Below are positions 48,301-60,407 of a stretch of DNA of 64,000 nt, one piece after another. The translations under genes were made by a program, and so were the position numbers. Location of the stretch: contig JAVRDV010000018.1 of assembly GCA_033439255.1 (NCBI GenBank), forward strand, positions 186,001 through 250,000. Direction: 5' to 3'. The notes below the pieces were generated by a model. It was not told the DNA's origin. It made no database searches and saw only the letters and a program-made list of their open reading frames with translations. Numbering within the stretch: the first letter of the stretch is position 1; each line of letters starts with the position of its first letter. This DNA comes from Hericium rajendrae (lineage: Eukaryota; Basidiomycota; Agaricomycetes; Russulales; Hericiaceae).

Positions 48301-48860
48301 GTGGTTGTAGCCTCGAGCTCAGGCGAAATGGCATCCTGCGTCATCTTGCTATCGCGCACCTGACCGTATCACTTACCTAGGTCTTCTGGCTGAGCTGCAG
48401 TGCATATGAGATATGGAAAAAAAAGTAAATGATGACAAACAGATAACCGAGGAAGAGTGTGCAGCATACTGCCGCTGTGGCGCCTCGTTACACGGCCAAG
48501 TAGTCCATACGTCCGTAGGCTGACCGGGACGTTTTTAACAGTAGTCTAGGGTCCAATACGTACAATGCCCGCTATAAGTAACCACCGGAGTGCACTTTGA
48601 GATTAAAATGTGCTTTGTATCGGACTGATTCTCGGCAGATTGCGTGGCACGGGCGCTGTACTGTTCTATTTTGGCATCAGGGCAAGGGCGAAGTCGTCCT
48701 GTGGTTGAACTCCAGTCCATCCTGAGGCCATCCCTCGCTAATCCCTCGTCTCGGCAGTACCTTGAACTCAGTACCGAGCATACGCGAGACCACCGCCCAT
48801 CTCGCCTCGTCCTTCGCTCAGATTGATCTCACCTTGAGGACACAGCTGCAAGTGGGCAGG
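45307..48860. other. 3.5 kb with no recognised gene
   Basis: CpG content is normal and frames exist on both strands. The most protein-like are minus-strand pieces between 46116 and 47549 (for example RKATTIVGSLIHLYSVYIDL and LTPLHDDDILCRWGTRPY), which could be exons of one unrecognised gene, and hydrophobic minus-strand pieces near 47950-48120. I cannot assemble a consistent model. An 11-bp inverted repeat (CTCCAACTCGA/TCGAGTTGGAG) lies near 46397 and 46481. Confidence 0.35.
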
Positions 48861-51800
48861 ATGTCATCGAGAAATGCGCCGGCTGGCGACTTCGAATCGC
48901 CTAGATGTAAGACCTTTGCCGCTATCTTAAATCCGGATTCCTCTCATCGAACTTGTGTAAAGGGTGGATGCGCGCACCAGGCAATGATTGTTGGACTTGT
49001 GCGGCCTGCAATGATAGTCGTGTGCGCTCAAGAAAACTCGCTCTCCGCCACGAATTAACACAAGTCCACAAGGACAATGTTGCATATCAAGCTGACCAGC
49101 TATTATCCAGTGCTTCTAAGCAGTCGGCAGCTACAGCAGAATCAGCAGTACCTACCCTTCGTTCTCTTCTGACTGAAATGTCTACGATCGAGCCGGACAG
49201 CACTTCGCAGGACCTATCGCCGATTGATGTAGAGCGTGGCACCGACCAACCAGAGTCGGCATTTAATACCCAATTTTCAACCCACGATCACCGAGCAGCC
49301 ACCGCTGAACTTGCGGATGCGTTGCTAGACTTTATAAACGAAGATCTATCCGATGAAGAACTTATCGAGCGGTCTGACGCAGATAGCAGTGACCTGCATG
49401 CCGAGCATCGGGATCTTGAAGGTGGAGACCTAATCAGTAATCATTTGTCCTTGTCCACTGACTTTTTACTAGAGCATCTCTACAGTCAATTTAATGCGGA
49501 GGGACCACGAGAACCCAAACGCGCTCGATCTGCTGAAAGCGTAGATGAAAAATTATGGTATCCATGGACTAGTAAAATGGTAAGGTTATTTATTGTGTGT
49601 CGAGAACGGAGACAGAGAAATTGACGACTTATAGTCCTGTACACTGGACATACTCATGCATTTACCACGATCCGTGTTCTCTATACGTCAGTTGGACCTT
49701 CTGCGGTGGCTCCTCGACGTAAATGGCATCCCGGATGTGCCGTCTCAGGCAATCGTTCAGAACACGCAATCAGTCCTGCAGGCAATGTCCGGTATACGCA
49801 CGATCCCCTACGATGGTGCCTTCGGACACAAGTACTTTGTCAACAAACTCGCAGACATTGTTGCTCAGGTATGTAATTGACTTGATCTACCATTATTACA
49901 TGTGACGAGACGGCACTACTTGTATAGGAAATGGCAAACCCTCGTGTTCGCCCCTTTTTGCACTTTTATCCCGAAGATGCCGGCCGAACTGTCAACGAAA
50001 CCTGGCAGGCTAGTCATTGGCTAAACGAGGTCGATCCTTCAAGGCTCACGCCAATGGCCGTGATTCAAGACCAACAGTATTTCGTGTACGAACCCTGCCT
50101 TCTGAGGAATGGCCAGGCTTGCATACCTACAAGATGGTTCTATCGTGCCGGCCAGTTAGTCGCCAAGGCGTGGCAACTCCAACCAGTTACGAGCGATATC
50201 GATAGTTATTGGATCGTTCATCAGTATCAAGAAATAGAGGTTCAGCAGAATCAATTTCTCCTATCATTTGCGACATGGGATACAAGTCTTTCAACGCACG
50301 GACTTCCGCACAAATCATCAATACGAGGTCGGTTGTAATACTTCCAGACACTTGCTAGGTTTCGCTGAGCAGTTGATACGTACAGGTTCATTTCTTGAAC
50401 GAGACGCGCCGCTCATGCCGTGGACACTAACCGATCCTCGGTCTGGTAATCGCTGGCGTGCCCTGGCGAAAGGAGCCCCTGTTTATGCATTTCCGATCTG
50501 GTTGTATTGCGATGATACATCAGGGAACGTGTCGAAGAAGTGGAACAAGCATAACTCGTTCCTGTTCACTCCTGCCGGTCTTCCGCGGTCACATGTGCAT
50601 CAAGAATACAATGTACATTTCTTATGTACGTCCAATATAGCACCGCCTTTAGAAATGCTTGACGGGATTGTCGATCAATTTGAGTGAGTCATTTCTGTTC
50701 TCGCTGTATGTGCAAGACTCATGGGATTTATTGTTCAGAACAGCCTGGACTGATGGCATCTGGGCTTACGACTGTGTCCATCACCATCGTGTTCTTGTCA
50801 TTCCCTTCGTTCTGGCATTCTTAGGCGACAATCCCATGCAGAGCGAGTTTGCATGCCATATTGGCCCAATGGAAAAGTTTTTCTGTCGGATTTGCAAGGT
50901 GAAAGGGATGGACAGTGCTACGACAGGGACAAGTGCTGGGCAGCAAAATTCAGAGGCCCGCACTACCATGGAAGGGACCCCCGAAATGCCCGATACGACG
51001 AACAACAATGCGACGTCAGAATCGGATGCCGGGATCGCCAGCGAACGGGATCCCGCTCGGAAGAGGAAAAAGGCAAAGATAGAGACAATGGCAGAAATGG
51101 TTGATCAAGTCAAGCGGTTCTTGACTGTACGTGGATTTTCCTGTGATCACGCTACCTTCGCTGAAGCAGTCAGATTTGCAGATTGGAGAGCTTCGAACAA
51201 AGGACCAGACAATAGAGACTCTACGGTCAATGTTCATCGACGCAAAGCAGCTCGGCAAGCAAAAGCATATCAAAGATGTCAAGACTGCGACGGGCATCAA
51301 AGATCCGTATCTCGATTTTTTTATGGATGGAATATTCAAATCGTATAAGTCAAAGCAGGGCGTTGCTGCGAAACAAGCAGCGCTGGATGCCTACGTTGCT
51401 AATCTTCAAAGCGACGAGCTACATTTTCTCAGCCCTATATGGCGTGTAAAAGGTATGTCAGCATCGCTATAGCATTTCTGGACTGTTTGTAACAGTTTTC
51501 GTCTGTCGTATAGGGATTGATCCACATCTCGATACGCCGGTCGAGATCCTGCATACCATCCTTCTAGGATTTGTCAAATACTTCTGGCGTGATGTTATCC
51601 AAAACCAGCTGAAGAGAAATGAACAACAAATGCAGTTATTGAAGACAAGACTCTCCTCACTCGATGTGACTGGTCTTGGTATCAGCAAGCTTTCGGGCCA
51701 TACACTGGTCCAGTACGCCGGCTCGTTGACCGGCCGCGACTTCAGGGCTATCGCGCAAGTTGCTCCTTTTGTACTACATGATCTTGTTTCTGAACCATGC

Positions 51801-53278
51801 TACAAGACGTGGGTTGCGTTAGCAAATTTAATTCCCATCGTCTGGCAGCCCGTCATCCCTGATATTGACAAGCATACGGTGAGACAAGTCTGGATCAACT
51901 TCGAAGGTGGCTGACAATGTGAGACAGGTGCAGCTTCATACTGCGATATTACATTTTCTCGCCAGTACAGCATCATGGACACCTCGTTGGTTTAACAAAC
52001 CGAAATTCCACGTCATATTCCATCTTGTGATTCATGTTCGCCGATTCGGTCCTGCACCTCTATTCGCCACTGAGGCTTTCGAGTCGTTCAATGCCGTGAT
52101 CCGGGCAAAAAGTGTTCATTCCAACCGTCAGGCGCCATCTCGAGACATCGCTCTTGCATTTTCTCATGGTAACCGGATTCGTCACATGCTGAGCGGAGCG
52201 AGAATATTGGCCCGAAAACTTATGCAGGAAGGCATAACTGCACCTGCTGCATCCTCGTCATCGTCTTGTGATCCCCCTCTTATCTTCAGTGACCAGACCT
52301 TATACTCGAGATCCAGTCAGGAATCGGAACCCCCTGTAATTAAGGCAGGAGATGCTGGGGACTGGCATCTTGTTGGGCCGGGCCCTTTATCTCTTGTATC
52401 TTATCCGAACACGGTGACCAGCTATCTTGGATTAGACTCTAATGATCCAACACGATACGGTGAGTACTAGCCCACGGTGCAATGTTTCGTGACTTTCCTG
52501 ACGTCTGCTGGGACTGCTTACAGGCCGCTGCATTGCTGATGGAATCCTTCCCCGACCATATATGCAAACCCAAACAGGAAGCAGATTTCCAAGAGCTCTT
52601 CCTGGGGTCGAAGAACATGTCCTTCGGTCAAACTCATTCCGAACAAGTAAATCTCTTGTCTTGTTAAATGGCGATACTTGTGTAATCAGCCAATGGGTGC
52701 TCATCCGTCTGCGGAATGACTTGGCGTACACTACTGTTGCTATCATTCAAGAGGTTATCATTCGAACTGGCACTGCGAACAATATCGCGTCATGTCCAGA
52801 TGCGATCCTAGTGCAGCAAGGAGATCTCACAGGATACGATACGAATTATTGTATGCCCATGGTGTCTTTTCTGACGAGGGACGACTTCTTACTGCTGTCC
52901 ATAAATGTAAGTATGCGCTAACCATTGGCATTTGATTCATGCTCACTGTATCTCCAGGATATTATCTGTACCGTAAATCTCCAGCATCGGTGCCAACCTC
53001 ATGGATGTTCGCCTACAGGATTTGTATATGTTCGCGAAGAGCGCCAAGTGACAGACAAGACTCGTGAGACCATTGTTCATAACACTCCAACCGATCTCAT
53101 TCTCAATACTGCACACATGCGTGATACAGTTTATATGGAGAGTTTGCGCTTTCCGATTGACCCGCAATCCGTTGAAGCTGATCTTGACAGCGCAATCTTA
53201 CATGGAGTTCGAGCCGAGATCGATCGTCGGAAAGCAGACACAAGTTCAAATGTTGCTGCTCCCAATTCACGAGGTTGA
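48861..53278 (+). CDS. Tnp2-like transposase-related protein, 11 exons, intact
   Basis: Exons 48861-48906, 48963-49579, 49635-49868, 49928-50327, 50359-50683, 50739-51126, 51170-51452, 51514-51878, 51928-52459, 52524-52906 and 52958-53278 join in phase to 1,297 residues without a stop. Intron 4 is only 31 nt. The N-terminus has CWTCAAC and an acidic region; then the conserved body: WLYCDDTSGNVSKKWNKHNS, HFLCTSNIAPPLEMLDG, LGDNPMQSEFACHIG, FFCRICKVKG, VEILHTILLGFVKY, SLTGRDFRAIAQVAPFVL, WTPRWFNKPKFHVIFHL and TEAFESFNAVIRAKSVHSNR. I recognise this as a multicopy agaricomycete family. The order (YxD...x, D...QSEFAC..CxxC, HxxxLG...) resembles Tnp2 of CACTA/Plavaka transposases, so I infer a DDE transposase or a protein derived from one. 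No terminal repeats were found around it. Confidence 0.8.
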
Positions 53279-53623
53279 GGTCAACCTCGGGGTCGAAGTC
53301 GAGGTCGTGGCCGTGCTCAGACTCTTCAAGTCCAAGGCAGTGCAGCAATTCACTCAGAAGAACATGGAGGACATAAGACAGTTCTGTAAAACTAAAAATG
53401 CGACATGGCAAGCCCAAAGGAGTTGGATGCTTGACGCTTGACGAACTGTTTGCTCTTCACGCTTCACCCATACGCGTGCCGAATGCCACACAACGGAATT
53501 GCCACAGGGTTTGCTTCATCTGCTTCCAACTGTGCTCGTCTCCGCACACTCTTTTCACTGTCGACGTGCTGCCAGTTTTTGTTCGACGCATCCTGTTCGA
53601 CTTCTCTTAGCTTTCTCTATACG
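53279..53623. other. Intergenic region between the paired genes
   Basis: 345 bp with a pyrimidine-rich stretch (TTCTCTTAGCTTTCTC) shortly before the next ATG. It probably carries the promoter of the partner gene. Confidence 0.45.
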
Positions 53624-55714
53624 ATGTCCGGCTTCACATTCAGTAGTGGTCCAGGAACACCTAGAACTCCCCCTGTACAGTAGCAGTTAGGTGAGCTTTT
53701 TTGCCTCGATGTTGCACTGTCTTGAGAAACTGACTACCCAATCTTCTTGACAGCAGGGAGCATCCCAATCTGCACTCCAGATGCTGCGTCGTTCACAGGA
53801 CACACACCACAGGGTTTTGCTCAACACGTCGACCATCACACCGCTGCACCGCTGTCAGGAGGCCATCATACTGTGTCACCGTCAGGAGGGCCTCATACTG
53901 CACTACCGCCAGGAGGCCACCATACTGTGATGACGCCTGGAGGCCACCATACCGTGATGGCGCCCGGAGGCCACCATACCGTGACGGTGCCGGGAGGTCA
54001 TCATCACAGTCATCAGCCGTTCATCAATTTGAACGACGACCTGACCGGTATGCAGCATGCCAGTAAATTTCACTTTGCCAGCAGGTACACCTAGTACTCA
54101 GCAACCTTATGTTCCGCATGTGAACACCACGTATACCGCGCACGATGGACAGGCTGGACCATTTTCCAATCAGCCCAATGGCCCGCCAGGCTCATTTTCT
54201 CAGCCACCACATGTTCCTCACACCCCGCCTCCCCAATAGCATCAGTCTGCTGGTCCTGGTGCTGAGAATTCTGACGGTTTTCCAAGTCGATTTGTGGATG
54301 CGCTGGCTAATGAATTCCTCTGGGGAGAAGCAGAGAGCGATCTGCACGGGAACTTGCACATCTTCGCACAAGTCAGGTTATGCTTTTCTTCATCGTCCAT
54401 TATTTGGCTAAATGCTGTTGATATAGCTTGGACAAGGGCTTGCAAAACCAAATTTGGCTACGCGAATCTGGATTCTGGGTGCCATCTACGAATTGATCAA
54501 GGATCGCCGCATCGCGAATGACATACAGCGCTCGCTTCGAGTTATGATGAGTGACATCACAATTCGTCTTGACGCCACTTTTTCTGTGTCAAAGGAGCAA
54601 GCAGTGAGTAATCTCGCACCATACGTCCTCTATTATCATTGACAGGGTTACATTTTCAGGTGAATGTACGGCTTGTGGCCGGGGAGCTGCTATATGACCC
54701 TAGTTGCATCGACTTCATGCATCTGAGCCATGATGTTTTCGTACGTCAAACGTCTTTTCTTACCTGGCGCTGGCACTTATAGGCATTCCTATCACATAGC
54801 AACGGCTGAAGAGCGAAGCAAGCCAGCTTCGTTTCATCAATATATTTGGCAACTATGCCCGTGAGCGGCAGCTCATGACCGCGATCAAGCGAGCATGTTC
54901 TAGTCAACGGAATGCCCTTCGCGAAATGGTGCGTCATGCATGATCTCATAGATAATTGAGTCATGATGTTGTTTGGCCAGATCCGTGATAGTGTTATAGG
55001 CAACAATGTCAAATCTCTTGAAGACTTCACATATATTGTGACACAGTGCTTCGCTCGTGTTGATTTCAGCACTAACGTCAATCTTATCATAGCTGCGCGT
55101 CTTGCGATATTGGTAAGTGAGATCGGAATCCATGTTTGAGACATTGAAGGCTGATGAGTATCATCTAGCGCCGCTTTGCGTATGAGAATCTTGAGCTTCT
55201 GAACTGTGGCGAAGCAGAAGATCATTCTGAAGATAATGGCACAGAAAATGCTGAAGGTGCAACCACCCAATCTCCTAATCAGTCGCCACGGTCTTCCGCT
55301 GCTTCAGAACTAGGATCAACAGGCGAGGCCTCGGTCAATGGCAAAAAGCGAAAGCTTGAACCCGTATTGAAGCCAAAAAAGGGGAAGGATTTTTGGTCTG
55401 AAGTCGATAAATGGTTCATTGCTCAGCGCCAGCAGCGAGGCGCAGACTGGTCTGACCAAAGATGGAAGCAGTACGTTTTAAAATTTTGATATATGTGCAT
55501 AACGTGCCTATTGACAATGTCTATACTCAGATATATTCAGGAAACCGTTGCCAAGGACCATGAGACCTTCGCAGTGCAAGAGATCGTCAACCCGTACATG
55601 ACAGGCATTGAACTGGAGGATGAGCAGAGGGCATCTGCAATGCATGGAGGAGCTCCGTCGATACCGGTGAGATCAGGTGATGTTGTGTCGATTAATATCA
55701 TGAATGCGCTGTGA
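53624..55714 (+). pseudogene. Partner gene of the Tnp2-like protein; two nonsense codons
   Basis: Nine exons join in phase: 53624-53690, 53754-54047, 54082-54371, 54427-54603, 54660-54740, 54800-54928, 54981-55112, 55169-55470 and 55531-55714 (552 codons with the stop). The N-terminal third is low-complexity with a 9-residue repeat (PGGHHTVMA) at 53860-54000. The rest is helical and conserved: EFLWGEAESD, IKRACSSQRNALREMIRDSV, GKDFWSEVDKWF and WSDQRWKQYIQETV. I recall the same protein type beside relatives of the gene upstream, so they probably form a module; the function is unknown. TAG stands in frame at 53681-53683 and 54237-54239, each within a CAR/CA-rich glutamine context and explained by CAG-to-TAG. 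Both are in the low-complexity part, so alternative splicing cannot be excluded. Confidence 0.65.
53870..54004 (+). repeat. 27-bp coding minisatellite (GGHHTV repeat)
   Basis: About five units of GGAGGCCACCATACCGTGAT + GGCGCCC, encoding histidine pairs in a Pro-Gly-Gly setting. Copy number is likely to vary between strains. Confidence 0.85.
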
Positions 55715-56631
55715 TCCACAGTGATTTCTCTTATATCTTCGAACCTTGATGACTACCTTCACGATTTTGTTACATTCTATATTGGTTCTACATGATATTT
55801 TGCAATGAATGAATCTGCTATACTATCTGTGGACTGATGGTGGTGATGATATCATCCATGACCAGGATGATTAGGAGCACGAGAAAGCACGATTATGCAT
55901 CCATTACTTGGACTCCGAGATAAAGAGCCCCAGGCCAAGATTGAACACTTCAATCGGATGACCAAGCTGCTAAACGACGTGCATGAAGTGCTACTCCTTG
56001 GGCTCAATGGCAAACAAGGGGGAGACAGAATAGATCTTGCGCCCATTATGAGACCAGGAAAGAATCTCGGTTATATGTTGGCGAGCTGGTGGATGAGCCT
56101 GCAGACGTCCTGAGGATGAACTTCAGGATGCACTCAGGGTGAAATCAAATTGGCCCGAAGACCGAGGGCTTCTTCCACTCATTTCACTCGGATACCCGAC
56201 TTTCAGATGACTTCAGATCATGCTCGGGTACAACTCCATTGCATATTGGTTACCGCACAGGCGATATCCTGACTCACTGGTTCAGTCGAACTTTTGGATC
56301 GTGGGACTTTTCCTACCGCAGGCTTGTGCTCGTGCTTGCCTGAGGCCTTATCATTCTGGCCATCCTACGGCCGTCTGAACCACTTGGCCATGTAGGCTGG
56401 TAGGATTCGGAGTGACACATTAGGACCGGGCCATGTTGACTCAGCTCACACGTGAAACGTACTCACCTGACCGCGACTCATACTATGTTTGCCACACCGT
56501 TGTCGATCTTTTATCTTTCGTCATCCTGTCATTATATCCTACTGTCTACCGTTGTATCTCTTGACTACGATGAATCCTGCAGAGAAAACGTCGAGTGAGA
56601 GTGTCCCTAATTCATCCCCATTCTCACAATA
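55715..56631. other. Spacer with no recognised gene
   Basis: A 72-codon plus-strand frame (55895-56113) has no domain. This is the last CpG-normal stretch before the repeat-rich right part. Confidence 0.45.
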
Positions 56632-57362
56632 CAGTGGCGTGCGAAAAGAATGCACACTCCGCCACTTCAACAAAAAAATGTAAATTCCAGTAGATCGAGC
56701 AAGTATTATAGAAACTTCATTAAATAGATCTCGTAGCTAGATATGTAAAGATGAAGTAGCAAAAAAATGGAGGAAAAGCGCCAAGAAACGGCCGAGATAT
56801 CGATGAATATGTGTGGCATGACCACGTGATGCCATGCTCGACACGTCACTGTCGCAGTTTGAGGGTATCAAACAATTTCAGAAAAAGTCCAAAAAAATCA
56901 GTAACATATGTAACCACCCCTAGCTGCCTTTAATGCCTTCACCCGATCTGGAAGTGACCTATAAAGTTTCTGAATGACTCCAATATCCAAATTCTCCCAT
57001 TCCTCCTTTGAAGCAAGCCACAACTCCTCTATGTTGCATGGATGGACTGGTCGGTGGTGGACAGCATGATCTACAAGGTCCCCTGCATGCTCTATAATAT
57101 TCATGTCTGGAGAAGAGGGTGCGCAGGGGAGTAAATTGATATGATTCTTGGTGAACCACTGTGCAGCTTGGTGGGATGTGTGCTTGGGATCAAGATCCTG
57201 CTGAAAAATGATGACTGAGGGATCAAGCTGATGATCAGAGAGAGAGCTCTTGAGAGATTCTTCCAGAATGGCACAAAACTGGGCTGCATTCATTCATCCT
57301 TCCACCCAATGAAGCTGACCAGTCCCCTGTACTGTCAAGCACATCTGGAAAAAGTGTCCATA
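56632..57362 (-). mobile_element. Tc1/mariner element, 3' half
   Basis: The left end is CAGTGGCGTGCGAAAAG preceded by TA (56630-56631), the standard Tc1-type terminus and target. On the minus strand the frame 57293-56898 carries the C-terminal half of a DDE transposase: IIFQQDLDPKHTS with the second aspartate and SSPDMNIIEH with the final glutamate. Upstream the reading continues as FFQMCLTVQGTGQLHWVEG but is broken by a stop, then lost at about 57362, where unrelated CTGTAG-rich DNA begins. The N-terminal half and the second terminus are missing, so it is a truncated, inactive copy. Confidence 0.85.
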
Positions 57363-58022
57363 CTACTTTAGCCTACAGTAAAAAATATGATCTACAATAG
57401 CTGTAATAGATTATATATTTTCTATAGCATCTGTTGATAGGTGGGTCTTTATTACAAGTACATGTAGTGGTCTGTATCAGCCTGTAGTCAGTCTGTAGTG
57501 ATCTATAGCATCTGTAGATGTCAGTATCTACTGTAGCTATATGGTCCAGCTACTATAGCTACTGTATATCTATAGTATATATATGCTAAGTCTTGTACTG
57601 TTCATGTTAATATAATGTAAGACAGTATTATTCTTCTAGGTATGGATATCAGATGCTTGCTATAGTACAGATTTTGTTGGTATAGGAATTAGATGTTTGC
57701 TATAGGATATATCTTGTTGTTACAGGTTCAGAGGCTCTTGTACAAATGTTTATCTTGAGAAATAGACCATTCAATAGTTAAAAGTAAACTTCTGGATGCA
57801 CCAGCATGATATTGCAGTCTATGTCTAAGTACAAAAAGTATTCTATTGATCTCCACTTTCAGCAATAGCTTCGCTTCAAGGGCCACAAAATTTAGCCCAG
57901 CTCCTGCTTTGGAATCATAAACCCTATTGTTGCAAATCCTTCCGATGCTTGTTCTAGAAGAAATAATAATTGAGTAGATGAACAGATGTCAGAAAAAAAA
58001 CTTACAGGACATTCTCTTGTAA
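57363..58022. other. CTGTAG-rich gene-free segment
   Basis: From 57363 to about 57620 CTGTAG, CTACAG and CTATAG motifs are dense, as in 9835-10020. This looks like the subterminal region of a transposon that cut the Tc1 copy. The rest is AT-rich. Confidence 0.45.
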
Positions 58023-60148
58023 TTAAGCTACAACCTTTTGCTTCCAATATACTGGCATCTGCTCTTTTAAATCTGAGAATAAATTCTGGTAGTATATGTA
58101 TCTAATATCAAGTAAATCAAATTAGTACAACAAGGCTGGTAAAAATGAATGACATACCTGCTATAGAACAGAGTATCACTGAATTCTATCTCCTTTTTAT
58201 ATCCTTCTTGATACTCAACAATTGTGTTTTCAATCTGATCATATCTCAGTCAAATATCTCACAAAAAATTCATGATACGTACTGCTGTAAAAATCACAGC
58301 CAACAGAGGAATATTAACCTCTTGATAGTTTTTTGCAAACAGTGAACGGTTTCCATTGCCTTTCTTACCGTACCACTGTTTTGCTATAACTGTGACAACT
58401 ACTGAAAGTTTCAGCACCTTCTCCTCATTGTAAGTCCTTGCCTAAAATAGCACACAGGTCAGCACATATTATCAGTCACAATATACACATACCTCTATGT
58501 CTATGTCTCCAAAGGTGAAGACTGGAGTGGGACCAGACAACAGCCAGGTTACCAGGTCCTTCACAGCATCTCCGCCAGCAGTAGTGCATAGCTTCTCCAG
58601 CCCAAAATAATTGTTGCAAGCTTCAACAGCCTGTGTTTTGATCTGACCATGTATTTGTACAACATCAGTCCATATCTGTAATATATATATATATATATAT
58701 ATATATTTAGCTAGCAGACATGTAGAAGTTGAAGTATTGATGTAAGACATTACTTTGTCAAATTCCAGCTGTAGCACAGGACTGGCATCACTAGCCATGA
58801 CCTTGCACAATTTGTTGTACTCAGGCTGCAACAGTGCACTAGTTGCTGTAGCCCTTTTCAGGGCTGTCCATAAGGCTTTATCCTTGGACTGCATGGACAT
58901 GGGAAAAGCATCTTCAGTACAAACCATTATGTGTATAAAGCGGCAGCCTATGGCACTGATCTGTCCTGCTAGATCACCAAAGACGTGTTCTATTTGGGGT
59001 AGAGGTCATGACCCAGGTCATAGAGGTATGCTGCCCAACAATGCTGCTATATCTGGTGCAACATCTGATGCAGCTTGCAATTATACACCTGACGTTCTGC
59101 ACTTCTTCCTATTATGAAGAAATATCTCATCAAAAGAAACACACTCTTGATAAAAAGACTTACCGATCACTTTTGGCAGAAAGCTCTTCAGCAACAGCCA
59201 TGAGCTTTAACAACAAATGATGAACAATGAGTAATAAAAACAGTCTATAGCCTTTATAAAGACATACCTTTGTGCCACTGAAGGGTCTTTTACATCCCTT
59301 AATGTTAGCCTTCTTTGGCACTTGATCACTGCTCTTAGCACCTGACACCTTCTCTCCATCTTCAATTTCATCTCTCTCCTCTACATCGACCACTGACTCA
59401 TTGTTGTCCTCTTGTATCAGATGATCAGATTCATCTTCACAGTTTGAGCTTAAAAACATGGTCAGTCAATCTCAAGTTGAACGTCAGAAGTATAAACTCA
59501 CTGTCTTTATTGTCTTTACCGCTGTCATTCAGATCATCCTGTAATACCTTCTCCTCATCATCTAGACCCCTATGGCAGTCAGTGCAGAGATCATCTTCTA
59601 CACCAACATTGCCATCTGTGTTGTTCTCCTCATCCTCATCAGAATTGTCATCACTGTGGTTATTGGCTTTGGCATAGACAAGATCTATGGTGCATGTTGC
59701 TAGCTCTGGTAATTTCAATGTGAAATAAGAAAATTGGGTTAGATTGATGTCAGTACTGTCTGACAATGATAAATCAGAACTTACCATGCTCCTCCTCTGC
59801 CAGCTCTGCCTGAGTCTTCTTCTTCTTGATGGGCCTAGGCTTGGCCTTGGGTGTGGGGACAGGCTCCTCATCGTTAGACACCTCATTATGTTCTCTCTTG
59901 TTTCCAGCTTTCTTAGCTATGGCTGCTGCTTTGATAGCAGCAGCTGTGCTTTTAGTCTTGTCCTTGCATATAATACAAACAGTAAGCTTTTATTATCTCA
60001 ACCACACATATAAGTTGCTCACCTTTGCCACATTCTTTTTTGCTGCTGCTGGTGCTACGCACATAGTTGCTGTGTTCTTAGCTCTTGTGGTTGGCACAGA
60101 AACAGGCTTAGGCTGAATACTCTTTGTTTTGGATCTGGTGCTAGCCAT
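58023..60148 (-). CDS. DUF6532-type protein
   Basis: Multi-exon gene read from ATG at 60148 to TAA at 58023. The N-terminus is basic (MASTRSKTKSIQPKP, AAAIKAAAIAKKAG), the next third acidic (SDDNSDEDEENNTDGN, VEERDEIEDGEKV). The C-terminal half has the order typical of DUF6532: PQIEHVFGDLAGQIS, AFPMSMQSKDKALWTALKRA, LQLEFDKV, IWTDVVQIHGQIKTQAVEAC, TYNEEKVLKLSVVVTVIAKQ, IENTIVEYQEGYKKEIEFS and a final YQNLFSDLKEQMPVYW. The family is large in Agaricomycetes and its function is unknown. Exons are separated by AT-rich introns of about 40-80 nt; exact borders in the middle are uncertain, and I did not prove every phase. It may be intact despite CpG-poor surroundings. Confidence 0.6.
58680..58706. 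repeat. (TA)n microsatellite
   Basis: About 13 TA units, lying at an intron of the DUF6532 gene. Confidence 0.95.
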
Positions 60149-60407
60149 GAAGGAAGGAGTAGTATAGAGGTGAGGAGTAGAAAGGATAGATAGATGGCAA
60201 TGTGGCTGCAGATGTGGCTTGGAAGAAGTGGCACTTTTTTATACAGTGTCCTGTTGCCGTCCTCACTTTGAGAAGGGTGGAAAATGATTTACCATCTCCT
60301 GCTAGTTTCCACACTCTTGAAATTCCACTTTGCCTTTGCAAACAAAAAGCTGTAGAATTAAGAGGTATTGATGTGTATTGTAAGTAAGTAAAGGGTGAAA
60401 TTATGTA
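60149..60407. other. Spacer between two minus-strand genes
   Basis: Upstream region of the DUF6532 gene and downstream region of the TET/JBP gene. No feature recognised. Confidence 0.5.

Noticed and set aside
48861-53278. Assignment of the gene to the KDZ superfamily
   Set aside because: The motif order and CxxC segment fit a Tnp2-like (CACTA/Plavaka-related) protein better, and no KDZ-type zinc (CxC) signature was seen.
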